A DNA stretch of 64,000 nt. Origin: Eubacterium sp. MSJ-33 (lineage in GTDB: Bacteria > Bacillota > Clostridia > Lachnospirales > Lachnospiraceae). The translations under genes and the position numbers were made by a program. The stretch is taken from the NCBI RefSeq assembly GCF_022174665.1, contig NZ_CP076562.1, positions 1,302,001 to 1,366,000 on the forward strand, in the 5' to 3' direction. Each line of letters opens with the position of its first letter. The stretch's first letter is position 1. The notes beneath the pieces are model-generated. The model made no database searches and was not told where the DNA came from. It was given only the letters and a program-made list of their open reading frames with translations. Shown in pieces: positions 9,469 through 18,746 of this stretch.

Positions 9469-9507
9469 AAACTACCTCCATAGACAAAATGTATATAGAG
9501 GTAGTTT
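9469..9507 (-). terminator. Hairpin combining an argB terminator with the buried ribosome binding site of the next gene
   Basis: On the minus strand AAACTACCTC pairs perfectly with GAGGTAGTTT (10 bp, loop about 19 bases) and is followed directly by TTTTTT, the form of an intrinsic terminator after argB. The 3' arm contains the GGAGG of the downstream YdcZ-like gene, and the T-run ends at its start codon. Read-through transcripts would therefore carry a sequestered ribosome binding site. Confidence 0.7.
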
Positions 9508-9538
9508 GTGTTCATTCTTTCATTTTCATTCAGGCAAA

Positions 9539-10429
9539 TTAGAATAATGGTTCCTTCAAAATCGCTGTACCAATACCCTTTTCTGTAAAGAACTCCAGGA
9601 GCAGGCAATGCTCTACACGGCCATCGAGCATATGGACGCGGGCAACACCGTTCTTCATTGCCTCGATACAGTTCGTAAGCTTCGGAAGCATACCGCCTCC
9701 GACAACACCGCTGTCGATAAATTCCTGTGCCTCATTGATATCCATTTCGGAGATCAAAGTAGACTTGTCGGTTGGATCTACAAATACACCTTCGATATCT
9801 GTCAGGAATACAAGCTTCTCTGCATTGATAGCCGTTGCGATTGCACAAGCGGCATCATCTGCATTGATGTTATAACCATGGTAATCATCGATGCCGATAC
9901 CGATTGGAGCTATAACCGGGATAAAATCATTTGCAATTAATGTATCAATAATCGTAGGATCTGCCGATACAACCTCACCGACGTATCCGATGTCCTTACC
10001 TCCGGAAAGTTTCTTCTGCACCTTCAGAAGTCCGGAATCCTTACCGCTGATACCGACCGCCTTCAGTCCCAGCTTCTGCATCATAGACACAAGACTCTTG
10101 TTGACCTTGGAGAGTACCATCTCTGCAACATCGAGCGTCTCCTCGTCTGTCACACGCAGGCCATTCACGAACTCGGATTCTTTGCCGATCTTCTTTAACC
10201 ATGCACTGATTTCCTTACCACCGCCATGCACGATGATCGGCTCCATACCAATCAGCTTCAGAAGGGCTACATCCTTGATAACATTGTATTTTAAGTTCTC
10301 ATCCACCATTGCACTTCCGCCGTATTTGACAACGACACGCTTTCCATTGAATTTCTGTATGTATGGAAGCGCCTCAATCAACGTCTGCGCTTTCGCAAGT
10401 ATCATATCCATCGAATCATTATTTACCAT
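9539..10429 (-). CDS. argB: Acetylglutamate kinase
   Basis: 296-residue amino-acid kinase that phosphorylates N-acetyl-L-glutamate, the second step of arginine synthesis. Motifs: [13 protein letters not shown] (ATP site lysine and glycines), [12 protein letters not shown] (substrate loop), [35 protein letters not shown] and VVGGGMLPK. Length is normal. An in-frame upstream start would add 15 residues, but the ATG at 10429 is preceded by GGAGG at eight bases and gives the usual N-terminus. It is the last gene of argC-argJ-argB. The N-terminal helix region resembles that of arginine-sensitive enzymes, so feedback inhibition is possible but not established. Confidence 0.96.
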   Translation of the reverse strand: MVNNDSMDMILAKAQTLIEALPYIQKFNGKRVVVKYGGSAMVDENLKYNVIKDVALLKLIGMEPIIVHGGGKEISAWLKKIGKESEFVNGLRVTDEETLDVAEMVLSKVNKSLVSMMQKLGLKAVGISGKDSGLLKVQKKLSGGKDIGYVGEVVSADPTIIDTLIANDFIPVIAPIGIGIDDYHGYNINADDAACAIATAINAEKLVFLTDIEGVFVDPTDKSTLISEMDINEAQEFIDSGVVGGGMLPKLTNCIEAMKNGVARVHMLDGRVEHCLLLEFFTEKGIGTAILKEPLF

Positions 10430-10454
10430 CTTATTTTCCTCCGTTATTATTCTA

Positions 10455-11678
10455 TTACGAACGATAATCTGCATTGATTTTCACATAATCATAGGTGAGG
10501 TCACAGCCCCACGCGGTCGCCTGGGCATCACCATCACGGACATCGACCTTCGCGATTACAACATCCGGCGATAAAATCTTGGCCGCCTTCTCCTCATCAA
10601 AAGCAGTTGCCACACCATTTTCAACCAATGTAATCTCGCCCTTTTCAGATGCCATCACGATATCGACCTTGAGCGGATCAAACTGTGCGCCCGAATATCC
10701 CATTGCACAGAGGATTCTTCCCCAGTTTGCATCCCTTCCGAAGATCGCACACTTCGTCAGATTCGAGGTAATGATTGACTTTGCAAGTACCTTGGCAGTC
10801 TGCTTATCCTTTGCATGTTTTACCTGCACCTCAAACAGACGGCTTGCACCCTCACCGTCACCGGCAATCTGCTTTGCCAGGTAGGTATTCACTGCAAGCA
10901 GTGCCTCCTTGAACACCTCGTAATCGTCGTTTTCCTCAGTAATCTCCGGGTTGCCCGCCATACCATTTGCCATCACTAACACGGTATCATTCGTTGATGT
11001 ATCACCGTCCACCGATACCATGTTAAATGTGTCTTCGATGGAACCCTTCAGCGCCTTGTCCAGCAATTCTTTCGAGATTGCCGCATCTGTCATGATGAAT
11101 CCAAGCATCGTTCCCATGTTCGGATGAATCATGCCGGAGCCCTTACACATCGCACCGAATGTAACAGTCTTTCCACCAATCGTTGTCTCATAGGCGATCT
11201 GCTTCGGATGCGTATCGGTTGTAAGAATTGCTTCTGCGGCATCCTGCGCAGACTGTACATCGCTTTTCAGCATACCGGAAAGCTTCTTCACACCACCCGC
11301 GATCACATCCATCGGCAATGTAAATCCGATGACACCGGTTGATGCTACTAACACCGTATCAGATGAAATATTCAAAGCCTCACCAGCCATTTTCGCTGTC
11401 TCGACAGCATTCTCATATCCTGCCTGTCCGGTACATGCATTTGCAATACCGGTATTTATTACGACTGCCTGTGCCACACCTGCATCTGTCACCTTCTTAT
11501 CCCAGAGCACCGGAGCTGCCTTAACAAGGTTCTTCGTGAAGGTTCCTGCGGTTACCGCCGGCTTCTCGGAGAATATCATCGCCATATCCTTGTTTGTCTT
11601 TCCTTTTTTGATTCCGGCTCTTGTGCCGGCCGTTGTATATCCCTTTGCAGCGGTTACGCCGCCCTCGATTTGTTTCAT
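10455..11678 (-). CDS. argJ: Glutamate N-acetyltransferase / amino-acid acetyltransferase (ArgJ)
   Basis: 407-residue ArgJ protein, which moves the acetyl group from N-acetylornithine to glutamate and so runs the acetyl-recycling form of arginine synthesis. ArgJ is made as a precursor that cuts itself before a threonine. Here the site is in the segment [13 protein letters not shown], so cleavage would be between Gly and Thr rather than the more common Ala-Thr. Other family motifs are ITNA-like [21 protein letters not shown] and [10 protein letters not shown]. Whether it can also use acetyl-CoA (bifunctional form) cannot be told from sequence. Its start lies about 28 bases from a large palindromic element that separates it from argC. 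Confidence 0.95.
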   Translation of the reverse strand: MKQIEGGVTAAKGYTTAGTRAGIKKGKTNKDMAMIFSEKPAVTAGTFTKNLVKAAPVLWDKKVTDAGVAQAVVINTGIANACTGQAGYENAVETAKMAGEALNISSDTVLVASTGVIGFTLPMDVIAGGVKKLSGMLKSDVQSAQDAAEAILTTDTHPKQIAYETTIGGKTVTFGAMCKGSGMIHPNMGTMLGFIMTDAAISKELLDKALKGSIEDTFNMVSVDGDTSTNDTVLVMANGMAGNPEITEENDDYEVFKEALLAVNTYLAKQIAGDGEGASRLFEVQVKHAKDKQTAKVLAKSIITSNLTKCAIFGRDANWGRILCAMGYSGAQFDPLKVDIVMASEKGEITLVENGVATAFDEEKAAKILSPDVVIAKVDVRDGDAQATAWGCDLTYDYVKINADYRS

Positions 11679-11706
11679 CTCGATTTCCTCCTATCTGTAT
11701 TACATC

Positions 11707-11994
11707 GGTAATTGCGAATCAACTATATCGAATATATTTCAATAACGATTCATTCTATATACAATGTATTGAAACCAAGATATTCTAAATATTCTGCTCT
11801 AAGCTTTTCAAAAATACGCCACCACCGCCAATTCGCCATCCATGGCTCAATGGCGTTTTGTTTGAACATCGTGTTCAAACATGGCTTGTCATCTTACAGA
11901 ATATTAAGAATATCTAAGTTTCAAACATATCGTATATTAGAACGAATCATTATCAAAATATATGCTATACTCTTATTGTTGATTCGCAATTACC
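11707..11994 (+). repeat. Palindromic MITE-like element, copy A
   Basis: A 288-bp sequence bounded by a perfect 17-bp inverted repeat (GGTAATTGCGAATCAAC / its complement). Inside, imperfect inverted arms continue for about 90 bp. The centre holds two small hairpins: a stem around CCATGG and TTTGAACA-TCG-TGTTCAAA. The central 62 bases (11825-11886) recur with only about eight changes at 30812-30873, in inverse orientation. It fills the 371-base gap between argC and argJ, which otherwise shows no gene. No open frame of note. MITE-like or structured-RNA element; nature not settled. Confidence 0.8.
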
Positions 11995-12049
11995 ATTTAC
12001 TCTTTTCATCTAAGTAACATACAAATTGATGTTACTAAACCTTACCTTG

Positions 12050-13093
12050 TTATGGGAACATTGGAGGCATCAGAAGTCCTTCTTCTTCCGGTAAGCCCAT
12101 GATCAGATTCATGTTCTGGACCGCCTGTCCGGCAGCCCCCTTCACCAGATTGTCCATTGCTCCCATCACAACCACACGTTTCGTACGTGGATCAATCACA
12201 AAGTTCACATCCACGTAGTTACTGCCTTCTACCCAGCGTGTCTCCGGGCAGACACCCTTTTCAAGCACACGCACGAAGCGCTCCTTACCATAATATTTAT
12301 CATACACTGCCTTGATATCCTCATAAGAGACATCCTTCACAAGCTTTGCATATGCTGTTACTAAAATGCCACGGTTCATCGGCACGAGATGTGGTGTAAA
12401 GTTGATCGTGAGCGGTGTGCCATCGTAAGCATAGCCAAGCTGTTCCTCGATCTCCGGTGTATGCCGGTGTGTCGTCACGCCGTATGCCTTGATGCTTTCA
12501 TTTACTTCGCAGTAGAGGTTTGCGACCTTGGCACCACGTCCGGCACCGGATGTTCCGGATTTCGCATCCACAATAATCGTATCTACATCAACCAGACGCT
12601 CCTTAACAAGTGGATACAACGAAAGAATTGAACAGGTTGTATAGCAGCCCGGATTCGCGATCAGACGCGCCTTCTTGATATCCTCACGGTTGATCTCGCA
12701 CAGACCATACACTGCCTCATCAATGAACTGTGGACTCTTGTGCTCTAAATTGTACCATTTCTCATACGTCGCTACATCCTTAATACGGAAATCTGCAGAC
12801 AGATCCACAATCTTCGTATTCGATAAGATCTGCTCATTTACAAGCGATGCACAAAGTCCCTGCGGTGTTGCAGTAAAGATTACATCCGCCTGCTTACTGA
12901 GTTCATCCATATTGTCATCCATACATTTTGCATCCACTAACTGAAACATGTTTCGATATACAGATGCGTATTCCTGATCGATATAACTTCTGGAACCATA
13001 CCAGACGATCTCCGCGTCCTTATGTCCCAGCAAAATACGTACTAATTCCTGACCGGCATATCCGGTTGCCCCTATAATTCCGACTTTTACCAT
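12050..13093 (-). CDS. argC: N-acetyl-gamma-glutamyl-phosphate reductase
   Basis: 347-residue NADPH-dependent dehydrogenase that reduces N-acetylglutamyl phosphate to the semialdehyde, third step of arginine synthesis. It has the Rossmann motif VGIIGATGYAGQEL at the N-terminus and the active-site cysteine in NPGCYTTCS. Further family segments are SGTSGAGRGA, THRHTPEIEEQL and FTPHLVPMNRGILVT. It belongs to the type-1 ArgC class by length. A longer frame exists, but the ATG at 13093 follows AGAGG and gives the normal N-terminus. It is the first gene of argC-argJ-argB, transcribed away from argG across a region with three ArgR-like boxes. Confidence 0.96.
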   Translation of the reverse strand: MVKVGIIGATGYAGQELVRILLGHKDAEIVWYGSRSYIDQEYASVYRNMFQLVDAKCMDDNMDELSKQADVIFTATPQGLCASLVNEQILSNTKIVDLSADFRIKDVATYEKWYNLEHKSPQFIDEAVYGLCEINREDIKKARLIANPGCYTTCSILSLYPLVKERLVDVDTIIVDAKSGTSGAGRGAKVANLYCEVNESIKAYGVTTHRHTPEIEEQLGYAYDGTPLTINFTPHLVPMNRGILVTAYAKLVKDVSYEDIKAVYDKYYGKERFVRVLEKGVCPETRWVEGSNYVDVNFVIDPRTKRVVVMGAMDNLVKGAAGQAVQNMNLIMGLPEEEGLLMPPMFP

Positions 13094-13180
13094 CTTTCTG
13101 CCTCTTTTCTGTCTTCCGTTTTTCACAAATTTGTCTCATTATACAACCGCAGTTTTATTTATGCAACCCTATTTCTATTT

Positions 13181-13263
13181 TTTATGTATATTTTTACAAT
13201 TATTTATTGTTTTATGCATATTTTTATACATTTATGCAGTTTTTATACATATTTTTATAGATT
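13181..13263. promoter_or_regulatory. Three ArgR/AhrC-like operator boxes between argC and argG
   Basis: Three AT-rich imperfect palindromes of the ARG-box type stand in line: TATGTATATTTTTACA near 13183, TATGCATATTTTTATACA near 13213 and TATACATATTTTTATAGA near 13244. Their shared cores are 30 and 31 bp apart, about three helical turns, so all face the same side of the DNA. This suits cooperative binding of the hexameric arginine repressor and control of both divergent operons. Confidence 0.75.
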
Positions 13264-13269
13264 TTTAGG

Positions 13270-13298
13270 TTGCATATTGACACAAAAAGAAGTATACT
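13270..13298 (+). promoter_or_regulatory. argG promoter
   Basis: TTGCAT at 13270 and TATACT at 13293 with a 17-base spacer. It lies immediately downstream of the third ArgR-like box. The transcript would start near 13305 and lead to argG with a short leader carrying GGAGG. Confidence 0.65.
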
Positions 13299-13351
13299 AG
13301 ACAAAACGTGTCGTAACGCGGATTATTACATATTTTATGGAGGAAACTTTA

Positions 13352-14590
13352 ATGGGCAAAGAGAAAGTAATTCTTGCGTATTCCGGTGGTCTGGACACCA
13401 CTGCAATTATCCCTTGGTTAAAGGAAACTTACAATTTCGACGTTGTATGTGTATGTATTGATGTCGGACAGGAAAGCGAGTTAGAGGGACTCGATGAGAG
13501 AGCAAAATATTCAGGAGCTGAAAAACTCTACATCCTGGATGTTGTCGATGAATTCTGTGATGAGTACATCCTTCCGGGTGTAAAGGCAAATGCAACTTAC
13601 GAGTATGAGTATCTGCTTGGTACTTCTTTTGCAAGACCTTTGATTGCAAAGAAGCTGGTAGAGATCGCACGTAAGGAAGGTGCTACAACGATCTGCCACG
13701 GTGCTACCGGTAAGGGAAATGATCAGGTTCGTTTCGAGATCAATATCAAGGCACTTGCACCAGACTTAAATGTCATCGCAACATGGAGACAGCCGGAGTG
13801 GACGATGCAGTCCCGCGAAGATGAAATTGCATTCTGCAAAAAGCACGGTATCGATCTTCCATTTGATGTGACAACATCTTACAGCCGTGACCGTAATATC
13901 TGGCATATCAGCCACGAAGGTCTGGAACTTGAAGACCCATCCTTAGAGCCAAACTGGGATCACCTCCTTGTACTTGGTACTTATCCTGAGAAGGCACCGG
14001 ATGAGGCTGAATATGTAACTGTAAACTTCGAGAAGGGAGTTCCTACCGCAGTCAACGGCAAACAGATGAAGATGTCTGACGTAGTCCGTGAACTGAACCG
14101 TCTCGGCGGCAAGCATGGTGTTGGTATCGTAGATATCGTAGAAAACCGTGTCGTAGGTATGAAATCCCGTGGTGTCTATGAGACCCCTGGTGGAACAATC
14201 CTGTTAGCAGCTCACAAGCAGTTGGAAGAGCTGATTCTCGACAGAGACACTCTTGCATTTAAGAAGACAGTTTCTGATAAGTATGCAGATCTTGTATACG
14301 AAGGAAAATGGTTCTGCCCACTCCGTGAAGCATTGCAGGCATTCATCGAGAGCACACAGGATCGTATCACAGGCGAAGTAAAGTTCAAGCTTTACAAGGG
14401 CAACATCATTAAGGCTGGTACAACTTCTCCTTATACACTTTACTCCGAGTCACTTGCAAGCTTTACAACCGGCGATTTGTACGATCATCACGATGCAGAA
14501 GGCTTCATCCATCTGTTCGGTCTTTCTATGAAGGTTCGTGCAATGCTCGACCAGAAGCGTGAGGAAAAGGATAAGAATAACGACAAATAA
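13352..14590 (+). CDS. argG: Argininosuccinate synthase
   Basis: 412-residue ATP-dependent ligase joining citrulline and aspartate to argininosuccinate. The N-terminal ATP pyrophosphatase loop AYSGGLDTT is intact, as are GATGKGNDQVRFE (citrulline/aspartate region) and SYSRDRNIWHISHEG. Length is normal. The computed frame can begin 15 bases earlier at another ATG, but that ATG belongs to the sequence TTATGGAGGAAAC, whose GGAGG is the ribosome binding site of the ATG chosen here. It stands alone on the plus strand, followed by a strong terminator; argH is not in the window. Control by ArgR is inferred from the boxes upstream. Confidence 0.97.
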   Translation: MGKEKVILAYSGGLDTTAIIPWLKETYNFDVVCVCIDVGQESELEGLDERAKYSGAEKLYILDVVDEFCDEYILPGVKANATYEYEYLLGTSFARPLIAKKLVEIARKEGATTICHGATGKGNDQVRFEINIKALAPDLNVIATWRQPEWTMQSREDEIAFCKKHGIDLPFDVTTSYSRDRNIWHISHEGLELEDPSLEPNWDHLLVLGTYPEKAPDEAEYVTVNFEKGVPTAVNGKQMKMSDVVRELNRLGGKHGVGIVDIVENRVVGMKSRGVYETPGGTILLAAHKQLEELILDRDTLAFKKTVSDKYADLVYEGKWFCPLREALQAFIESTQDRITGEVKFKLYKGNIIKAGTTSPYTLYSESLASFTTGDLYDHHDAEGFIHLFGLSMKVRAMLDQKREEKDKNNDK

Positions 14591-14604
14591 ATTTACAAAC
14601 AACA

Positions 14605-14632
14605 AAAATGCGGTGTCAAAGCACCGCATTTT
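14605..14632. terminator. Terminator after argG, possibly bidirectional
   Basis: AAAATGCGGTG-TCAAAG-CACCGCATTTT, an 11-bp perfect stem with A and T runs on both sides. It follows the argG stop by 14 bases and can also end the minus-strand glycosyltransferase operon, whose stop codon is at 14642. Confidence 0.9.
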
Positions 14633-14641
14633 TTATTGCAT

Positions 14642-15577
14642 TTATTTCTTTAAGTCTTTCCGTTTCTCATCCACATATTCAATCTGCGGACGGAAGAACA
14701 GTCCTTTTACAAATCCCTTTGTAAGAACCCACATACGCTTGCATTTATAACCATTTCCCTTTTCACAGAGAATCTTCTTGTACATATATGCAACAAGTTC
14801 AAAATAACTGAGAATGTACATAATTCCATTTCGATATGCCGTACAGCCATCATTCCGAAACGCCAGCTCATAACGATCAATACGCTCATAATCATCCACA
14901 CTGATATCCGATCCCTTATTGTTCTTCATCTTATGAATCACTTTACTGTCTGTGACGAAATAGGATGGAATCCGTCTGGATATACGAAGTGTATATTCCT
15001 GATCATCCCCCCAGATAAAGTACTCTTTCAGCGGAAGTCCTACCCGCTCGATTGTCTTACGTTTGAAGAACAATGATACAAATGTCGCCTTACATACACG
15101 AACGATGCCCTGTCCCATCATCTCGAATTCATCTACAGATTCTTTCTGATCGATAATTGGTTTGTTCATATTGCAATAGCTTCCATCTGTCCACAATACG
15201 CAGCTTGCCAGAAATCCGTACTTGCCTTTCAGCTTCCGGTCTGCAACAAGTAGATTTTTGAGTGCATCCGGTGTCGCAATCGTATCATCGTCCATAATCC
15301 ACATATACTCATATCCACGATTATATGCCTCTTTCAAACCATAATGGAATCCACCTGCACCTCCAAGATTGCTTCCTGTATTGATATAGCTGATTGTATC
15401 ATTAGCCTCAATGATATCTTCTACAAATTCATGCGTGCCATCCGTGCTTGCATTGTCAATCAGCAAAATATCTAACTGATTCATGCTCTGTGCAAGTAAC
15501 GCCTGCAGGCACTCCCGCAAAAGTTCTTTCCGGTTATATGTCACAACCACCGCTGCAATTCGATTAATCTGTCTCAT
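14642..15577 (-). CDS. Family 2 glycosyltransferase, GlfT-like
   Basis: 311-residue GT-A fold glycosyltransferase of family 2. It begins with VVVTYNRKELLRECL, then LLIDNASTDGT and the metal-binding MDDDT. The segment EYFIWGDDQEYTLRI is characteristic of the GlfT/rhamnosyl-type branch that acts on cell-surface polysaccharides. No membrane helix is evident, so it probably works at the inner face of the membrane on a lipid-linked acceptor. The start was placed at the ATG after GGAGGATATT. It is the last of four consecutive glycosyltransferase genes on the minus strand. Donor sugar and linkage cannot be told. Confidence 0.88.
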   Translation of the reverse strand: MRQINRIAAVVVTYNRKELLRECLQALLAQSMNQLDILLIDNASTDGTHEFVEDIIEANDTISYINTGSNLGGAGGFHYGLKEAYNRGYEYMWIMDDDTIATPDALKNLLVADRKLKGKYGFLASCVLWTDGSYCNMNKPIIDQKESVDEFEMMGQGIVRVCKATFVSLFFKRKTIERVGLPLKEYFIWGDDQEYTLRISRRIPSYFVTDSKVIHKMKNNKGSDISVDDYERIDRYELAFRNDGCTAYRNGIMYILSYFELVAYMYKKILCEKGNGYKCKRMWVLTKGFVKGLFFRPQIEYVDEKRKDLKK

Positions 15578-15604
15578 AATATCCTCCATCGTCTCTTCTT
15601 TTCC

Positions 15605-16528
15605 TTAGTTTGGACTATATTTCTCATTTTTACCAAGCACACCGTGATAGCCGTCTTTCAAAGCATCACGAAGCATCCGCACGATATATCTGCCCTGTTT
15701 CCGCTTGGACGGAATCAACTGCATTCCATATCCACATGCAATAAATACCAAAAACTCCGCAATAATCACAGCCGTTGTGACCGGCTTGCAATGTGCCTTC
15801 ACCGCATCCAATCGATTCCGGTGTCCATAATATGTTCTCCAGCTCATACGGGCAAAAAAACCTGCCTGCTTTCCTGTCGGCAATACAGTTTTATGGTTCA
15901 GATGTGCCGCATTGATATTCACGATACCTCCATATTGGCGCAGCCGCATCGAATATTCCGTGTCATCGTACCAGATAAAATATTCTGATTTCGGAAGACC
16001 AATCTTCCGCAGGATATCGCCTCGAACCATCAATCCGCAGAACGTTGCCAGATCATAATGGAAGCTTTTTTGCTCATATGCAGATAACGGTACATTTTTC
16101 TCCAGACATAGCAACTGGTTTACGATTACACGCCGATGACTCGTTTGAATCTTTCCTTGTGTATATACCGTACCCGAACATGCAACCATGTTCGGACGGC
16201 GCCGGATTATCTTATCACATTGCCTGATATAATCAGATGCAATCATCGCATCATCGTCAATAATCAAAATCCAATCCAGATCTTCTTGCTGTGCAAGCGC
16301 AAGTCCTACCCGGAATCCTCCTGCACCACCAAGATTCTCTGTCTGGTTCGAAATCACAAATTCCGGATTTTCATTGTACTGTTCCAGATATTCCTTCGTT
16401 CCATCCGTACTGCAGTTATTGACTATCACAATCCGCTCAAACGGAACCGTCTGATTCAGACACTGTTCCACGCACTCCTTCAACAGTTCAAGCCGGTTAT
16501 AGGTTACAATTACGACTCCGTATTTCAT
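15605..16528 (-). CDS. Family 2 glycosyltransferase, GlfT-like (paralogue of the next gene)
   Basis: 307-residue family 2 glycosyltransferase closely similar in layout to its downstream neighbour: VVIVTYNRLELLKECV, IVNNCSTDGTKEYL, GGAGGFRVGL, the DXD-type IIDDDAM, and EYFIWYDDTEYSMRLR. The C-terminus contains a moderately hydrophobic stretch (VIIAEFLVFIACGYGM) that may touch the membrane. The ATG overlaps the stop of the upstream gene as ATGA and is preceded by GGAGG, so the longer computed frame was rejected. Coupled translation with the upstream glycosyltransferase suggests the two extend the same polymer. Confidence 0.88.
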   Translation of the reverse strand: MKYGVVIVTYNRLELLKECVEQCLNQTVPFERIVIVNNCSTDGTKEYLEQYNENPEFVISNQTENLGGAGGFRVGLALAQQEDLDWILIIDDDAMIASDYIRQCDKIIRRRPNMVACSGTVYTQGKIQTSHRRVIVNQLLCLEKNVPLSAYEQKSFHYDLATFCGLMVRGDILRKIGLPKSEYFIWYDDTEYSMRLRQYGGIVNINAAHLNHKTVLPTGKQAGFFARMSWRTYYGHRNRLDAVKAHCKPVTTAVIIAEFLVFIACGYGMQLIPSKRKQGRYIVRMLRDALKDGYHGVLGKNEKYSPN

Positions 16529-17430
16529 TTTATTTCCTCCAATAATATCTGCAGAGAATCTATCTGACACTTCCATTTAAACGCTTCTCTTTTATTATTT
16601 TTCTTGAAAGTCGCGTTCGTTGACATATCCTCCAAATGCAGAATATCAATGGATGGTTCATAGACTGTTTCCACCTGATTTCTTCTACACCGCAAATATA
16701 ACAGTTCTTCCTCCCGGAACATAAATGTCCGGTCATCAAACGCATCTTCAAATTTCCGAATATATACAGGGGTTAGAATCAGACAGCATCCATGTAATAC
16801 AATGTTTCTATGACGCTGCTTGCTTGCTACAGCCATGTCTATCCTGTCATCCAGGCTATCCTCCTGCATTTTGCGTTTCTTATGTTTCAATACTGTCTGA
16901 TCAAGCACCTGATTGATTATGTTTCGAATCGGAAAAAGCTTGGACATATAATATCGATACATTCTTTTTGATTTTTCCAATTCCTTCTCGAAATACGTTC
17001 TGGAATGGATCTTTAAATACATGTAATTTGTATATCCATTTAACAACGTTATATGTGGTCCTATAATCCCACAGCCTGATGCTTTATATTCCGCTTTCAC
17101 TCGTTGCAGAAAATCCGGCTGCAACAGCAAGACATCATTGTTCATCACGCAGATATAATCCGCTTTCAGAACATCCCTTGCATATTTATACCCAAGATTG
17201 TTTCCTTTGGCAAAACCTAGATTGCTTTGTGCACATAATACTTTGATGTGACTATTCTCTTTGTACTCCGCCGCTAACAACTTGCCAGAACCATCCGGGG
17301 AACAATTGTCAACTATGACTATTTCGACTGTGTCATTTTCTGTATTATTCAAGATAGACTCCACACTCATCTCTGTGACGTGTGGTTCATTATAGTGAAG
17401 TAACACAAATGCAAATATCTCATCACGCAT
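16525..17430 (-). CDS. Family 2 glycosyltransferase, rhamnosyltransferase-like
   Basis: 301-residue glycosyltransferase of family 2: AFVLLHYNEPHVTEMSVES, EIVIVDNCSPDGSG, SNLGFAKGNNLGY and the metal site MNNDVLLLQPDFL. The FREEELLYLRCR segment takes the catalytic-base position. This arrangement is common in transferases adding rhamnose or related sugars to O-antigen-like or capsule chains. Between the two motif blocks is a basic region rich in Lys/Arg/Tyr (about residues 140-200) that may contact lipid head groups. It overlaps the following gene by four bases and starts three bases after the GT4 gene ends, so all four are probably one transcript. Confidence 0.87.
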   Translation of the reverse strand: MRDEIFAFVLLHYNEPHVTEMSVESILNNTENDTVEIVIVDNCSPDGSGKLLAAEYKENSHIKVLCAQSNLGFAKGNNLGYKYARDVLKADYICVMNNDVLLLQPDFLQRVKAEYKASGCGIIGPHITLLNGYTNYMYLKIHSRTYFEKELEKSKRMYRYYMSKLFPIRNIINQVLDQTVLKHKKRKMQEDSLDDRIDMAVASKQRHRNIVLHGCCLILTPVYIRKFEDAFDDRTFMFREEELLYLRCRRNQVETVYEPSIDILHLEDMSTNATFKKNNKREAFKWKCQIDSLQILLEEIK

Positions 17431-17433
17431 TTC

Positions 17434-18603
17434 CTATTCTCCTAATATTCTCCGGTATTCCCGATAGATATTCTCCGCATTTTTCCTTGCAGACATATGT
17501 TCCCGCATATAGGTACGCGCAACATCTGCCTTGTCTGTCAGGCTATCACAATTCTCGATAATAAAAATAACCTGCTCCTTAATACTTTCCGGATTGCCAC
17601 ATTCATACAAAACTCCAAGCTTTCCGTCCTGCAAAAGTTCTTTTGTACCTGCCGAATCCGCGCCTAATACAAGATTTCCTGTTAACATAGCCTCTACCGT
17701 CACTCGTCCAAACGCTTCACAACGGGACGTTACAATCGACACATCCGCCTGTTCCATCACTTGCGGCACATCCGTCCGAAAACCAAGCATCTCTATGTTA
17801 TCCAGCTCATATTGATTTATTCTATCTCTTAACTGTGCTTCGTAAGCTTCATTACCTCTTCCCGCAATCAATAGACGATAGGAATCCTTGTATCCCCGGG
17901 CATTCAACAGTCTGCACGCTTCAATCAGATCATCTGTTCCCTTTAATTCGGATAATCCACCTACATAGCACAACGTGATTCGCGAATCTTTAAAAATATG
18001 CCTTCCCGGCATGTAAAACTGCTCCGTATCAATACCATTATAAATTACTTTTATTTTTTCTTTTGTAATTACTTTGCTATACTTCTCGTAGATACTGTTT
18101 GAGATTGCTATAACCAGACTCGCACGGCTCATCAATCGATGTGAATAACGTGGAAAATAAAAACGGTTTCCCTGATCCTCCTCCAAAAACTCGCGAATAT
18201 GCCATACATATGGTATTCCTGCCCGTTTTGCCGCAAATGCCCCAAAGCAACTATAAGATGTATTGATATGCACCAGATCTACATGTTCCGCTTTCAATAT
18301 CTTCGTCAATTCACGCGCATATACCTTGTTTTTCAGTATATGTTTTACCTGACCAAGCGAAACCAGCATTGACGATGGATACCACCCTGGTACAACCCAG
18401 GAAATAGATGGAACAACATAATACCGCAATCCCTTTTCCTTCAAAATTGCTTCTCCATCTCCCGGTCCGACAAATGGTCCATCCGGAGGAATTACAATAA
18501 TTGTTTCCACACCCAGTTGATTTAATTGTAATGCCAGATTTGTCATGCTCAGAAATGCACCCGATGTTGCATTGTTATCTGAGGCAATCAATGCTATCTT
18601 CAT
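17434..18603 (-). CDS. Family 4 glycosyltransferase
   Basis: 389-residue GT-B fold transferase. The N-terminal acceptor domain opens KIALIASDNNATSGAFLSM. The C-terminal donor domain has YVGGLSELKGTDDLIEA, LLIAGRGNEAYEAQL and the E-X7-E motif region SRCEAFGRVTVEAMLTG, typical of retaining GT4 enzymes using UDP- or GDP-sugars. The start is the ATG after AAGGAA; the computed frame begins six codons earlier. It is the first gene of the glycosyltransferase group. Its upstream side borders an IS3 element, which may have replaced or displaced the promoter. Confidence 0.88.
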   Translation of the reverse strand: MKIALIASDNNATSGAFLSMTNLALQLNQLGVETIIVIPPDGPFVGPGDGEAILKEKGLRYYVVPSISWVVPGWYPSSMLVSLGQVKHILKNKVYARELTKILKAEHVDLVHINTSYSCFGAFAAKRAGIPYVWHIREFLEEDQGNRFYFPRYSHRLMSRASLVIAISNSIYEKYSKVITKEKIKVIYNGIDTEQFYMPGRHIFKDSRITLCYVGGLSELKGTDDLIEACRLLNARGYKDSYRLLIAGRGNEAYEAQLRDRINQYELDNIEMLGFRTDVPQVMEQADVSIVTSRCEAFGRVTVEAMLTGNLVLGADSAGTKELLQDGKLGVLYECGNPESIKEQVIFIIENCDSLTDKADVARTYMREHMSARKNAENIYREYRRILGE

Positions 18604-18746
18604 ATTGTTTCCTTTTATCATTTTTATTCTATATTTTACCTAATTCTGTATAAGAAAGCAAGGAAAAAGCAACATCTTAACAAATGAGGTGACCCCCAAA
18701 AGTTAGACTTTATTGCGAAGTGGATTTTCCACTTCGCATTTTTCAT

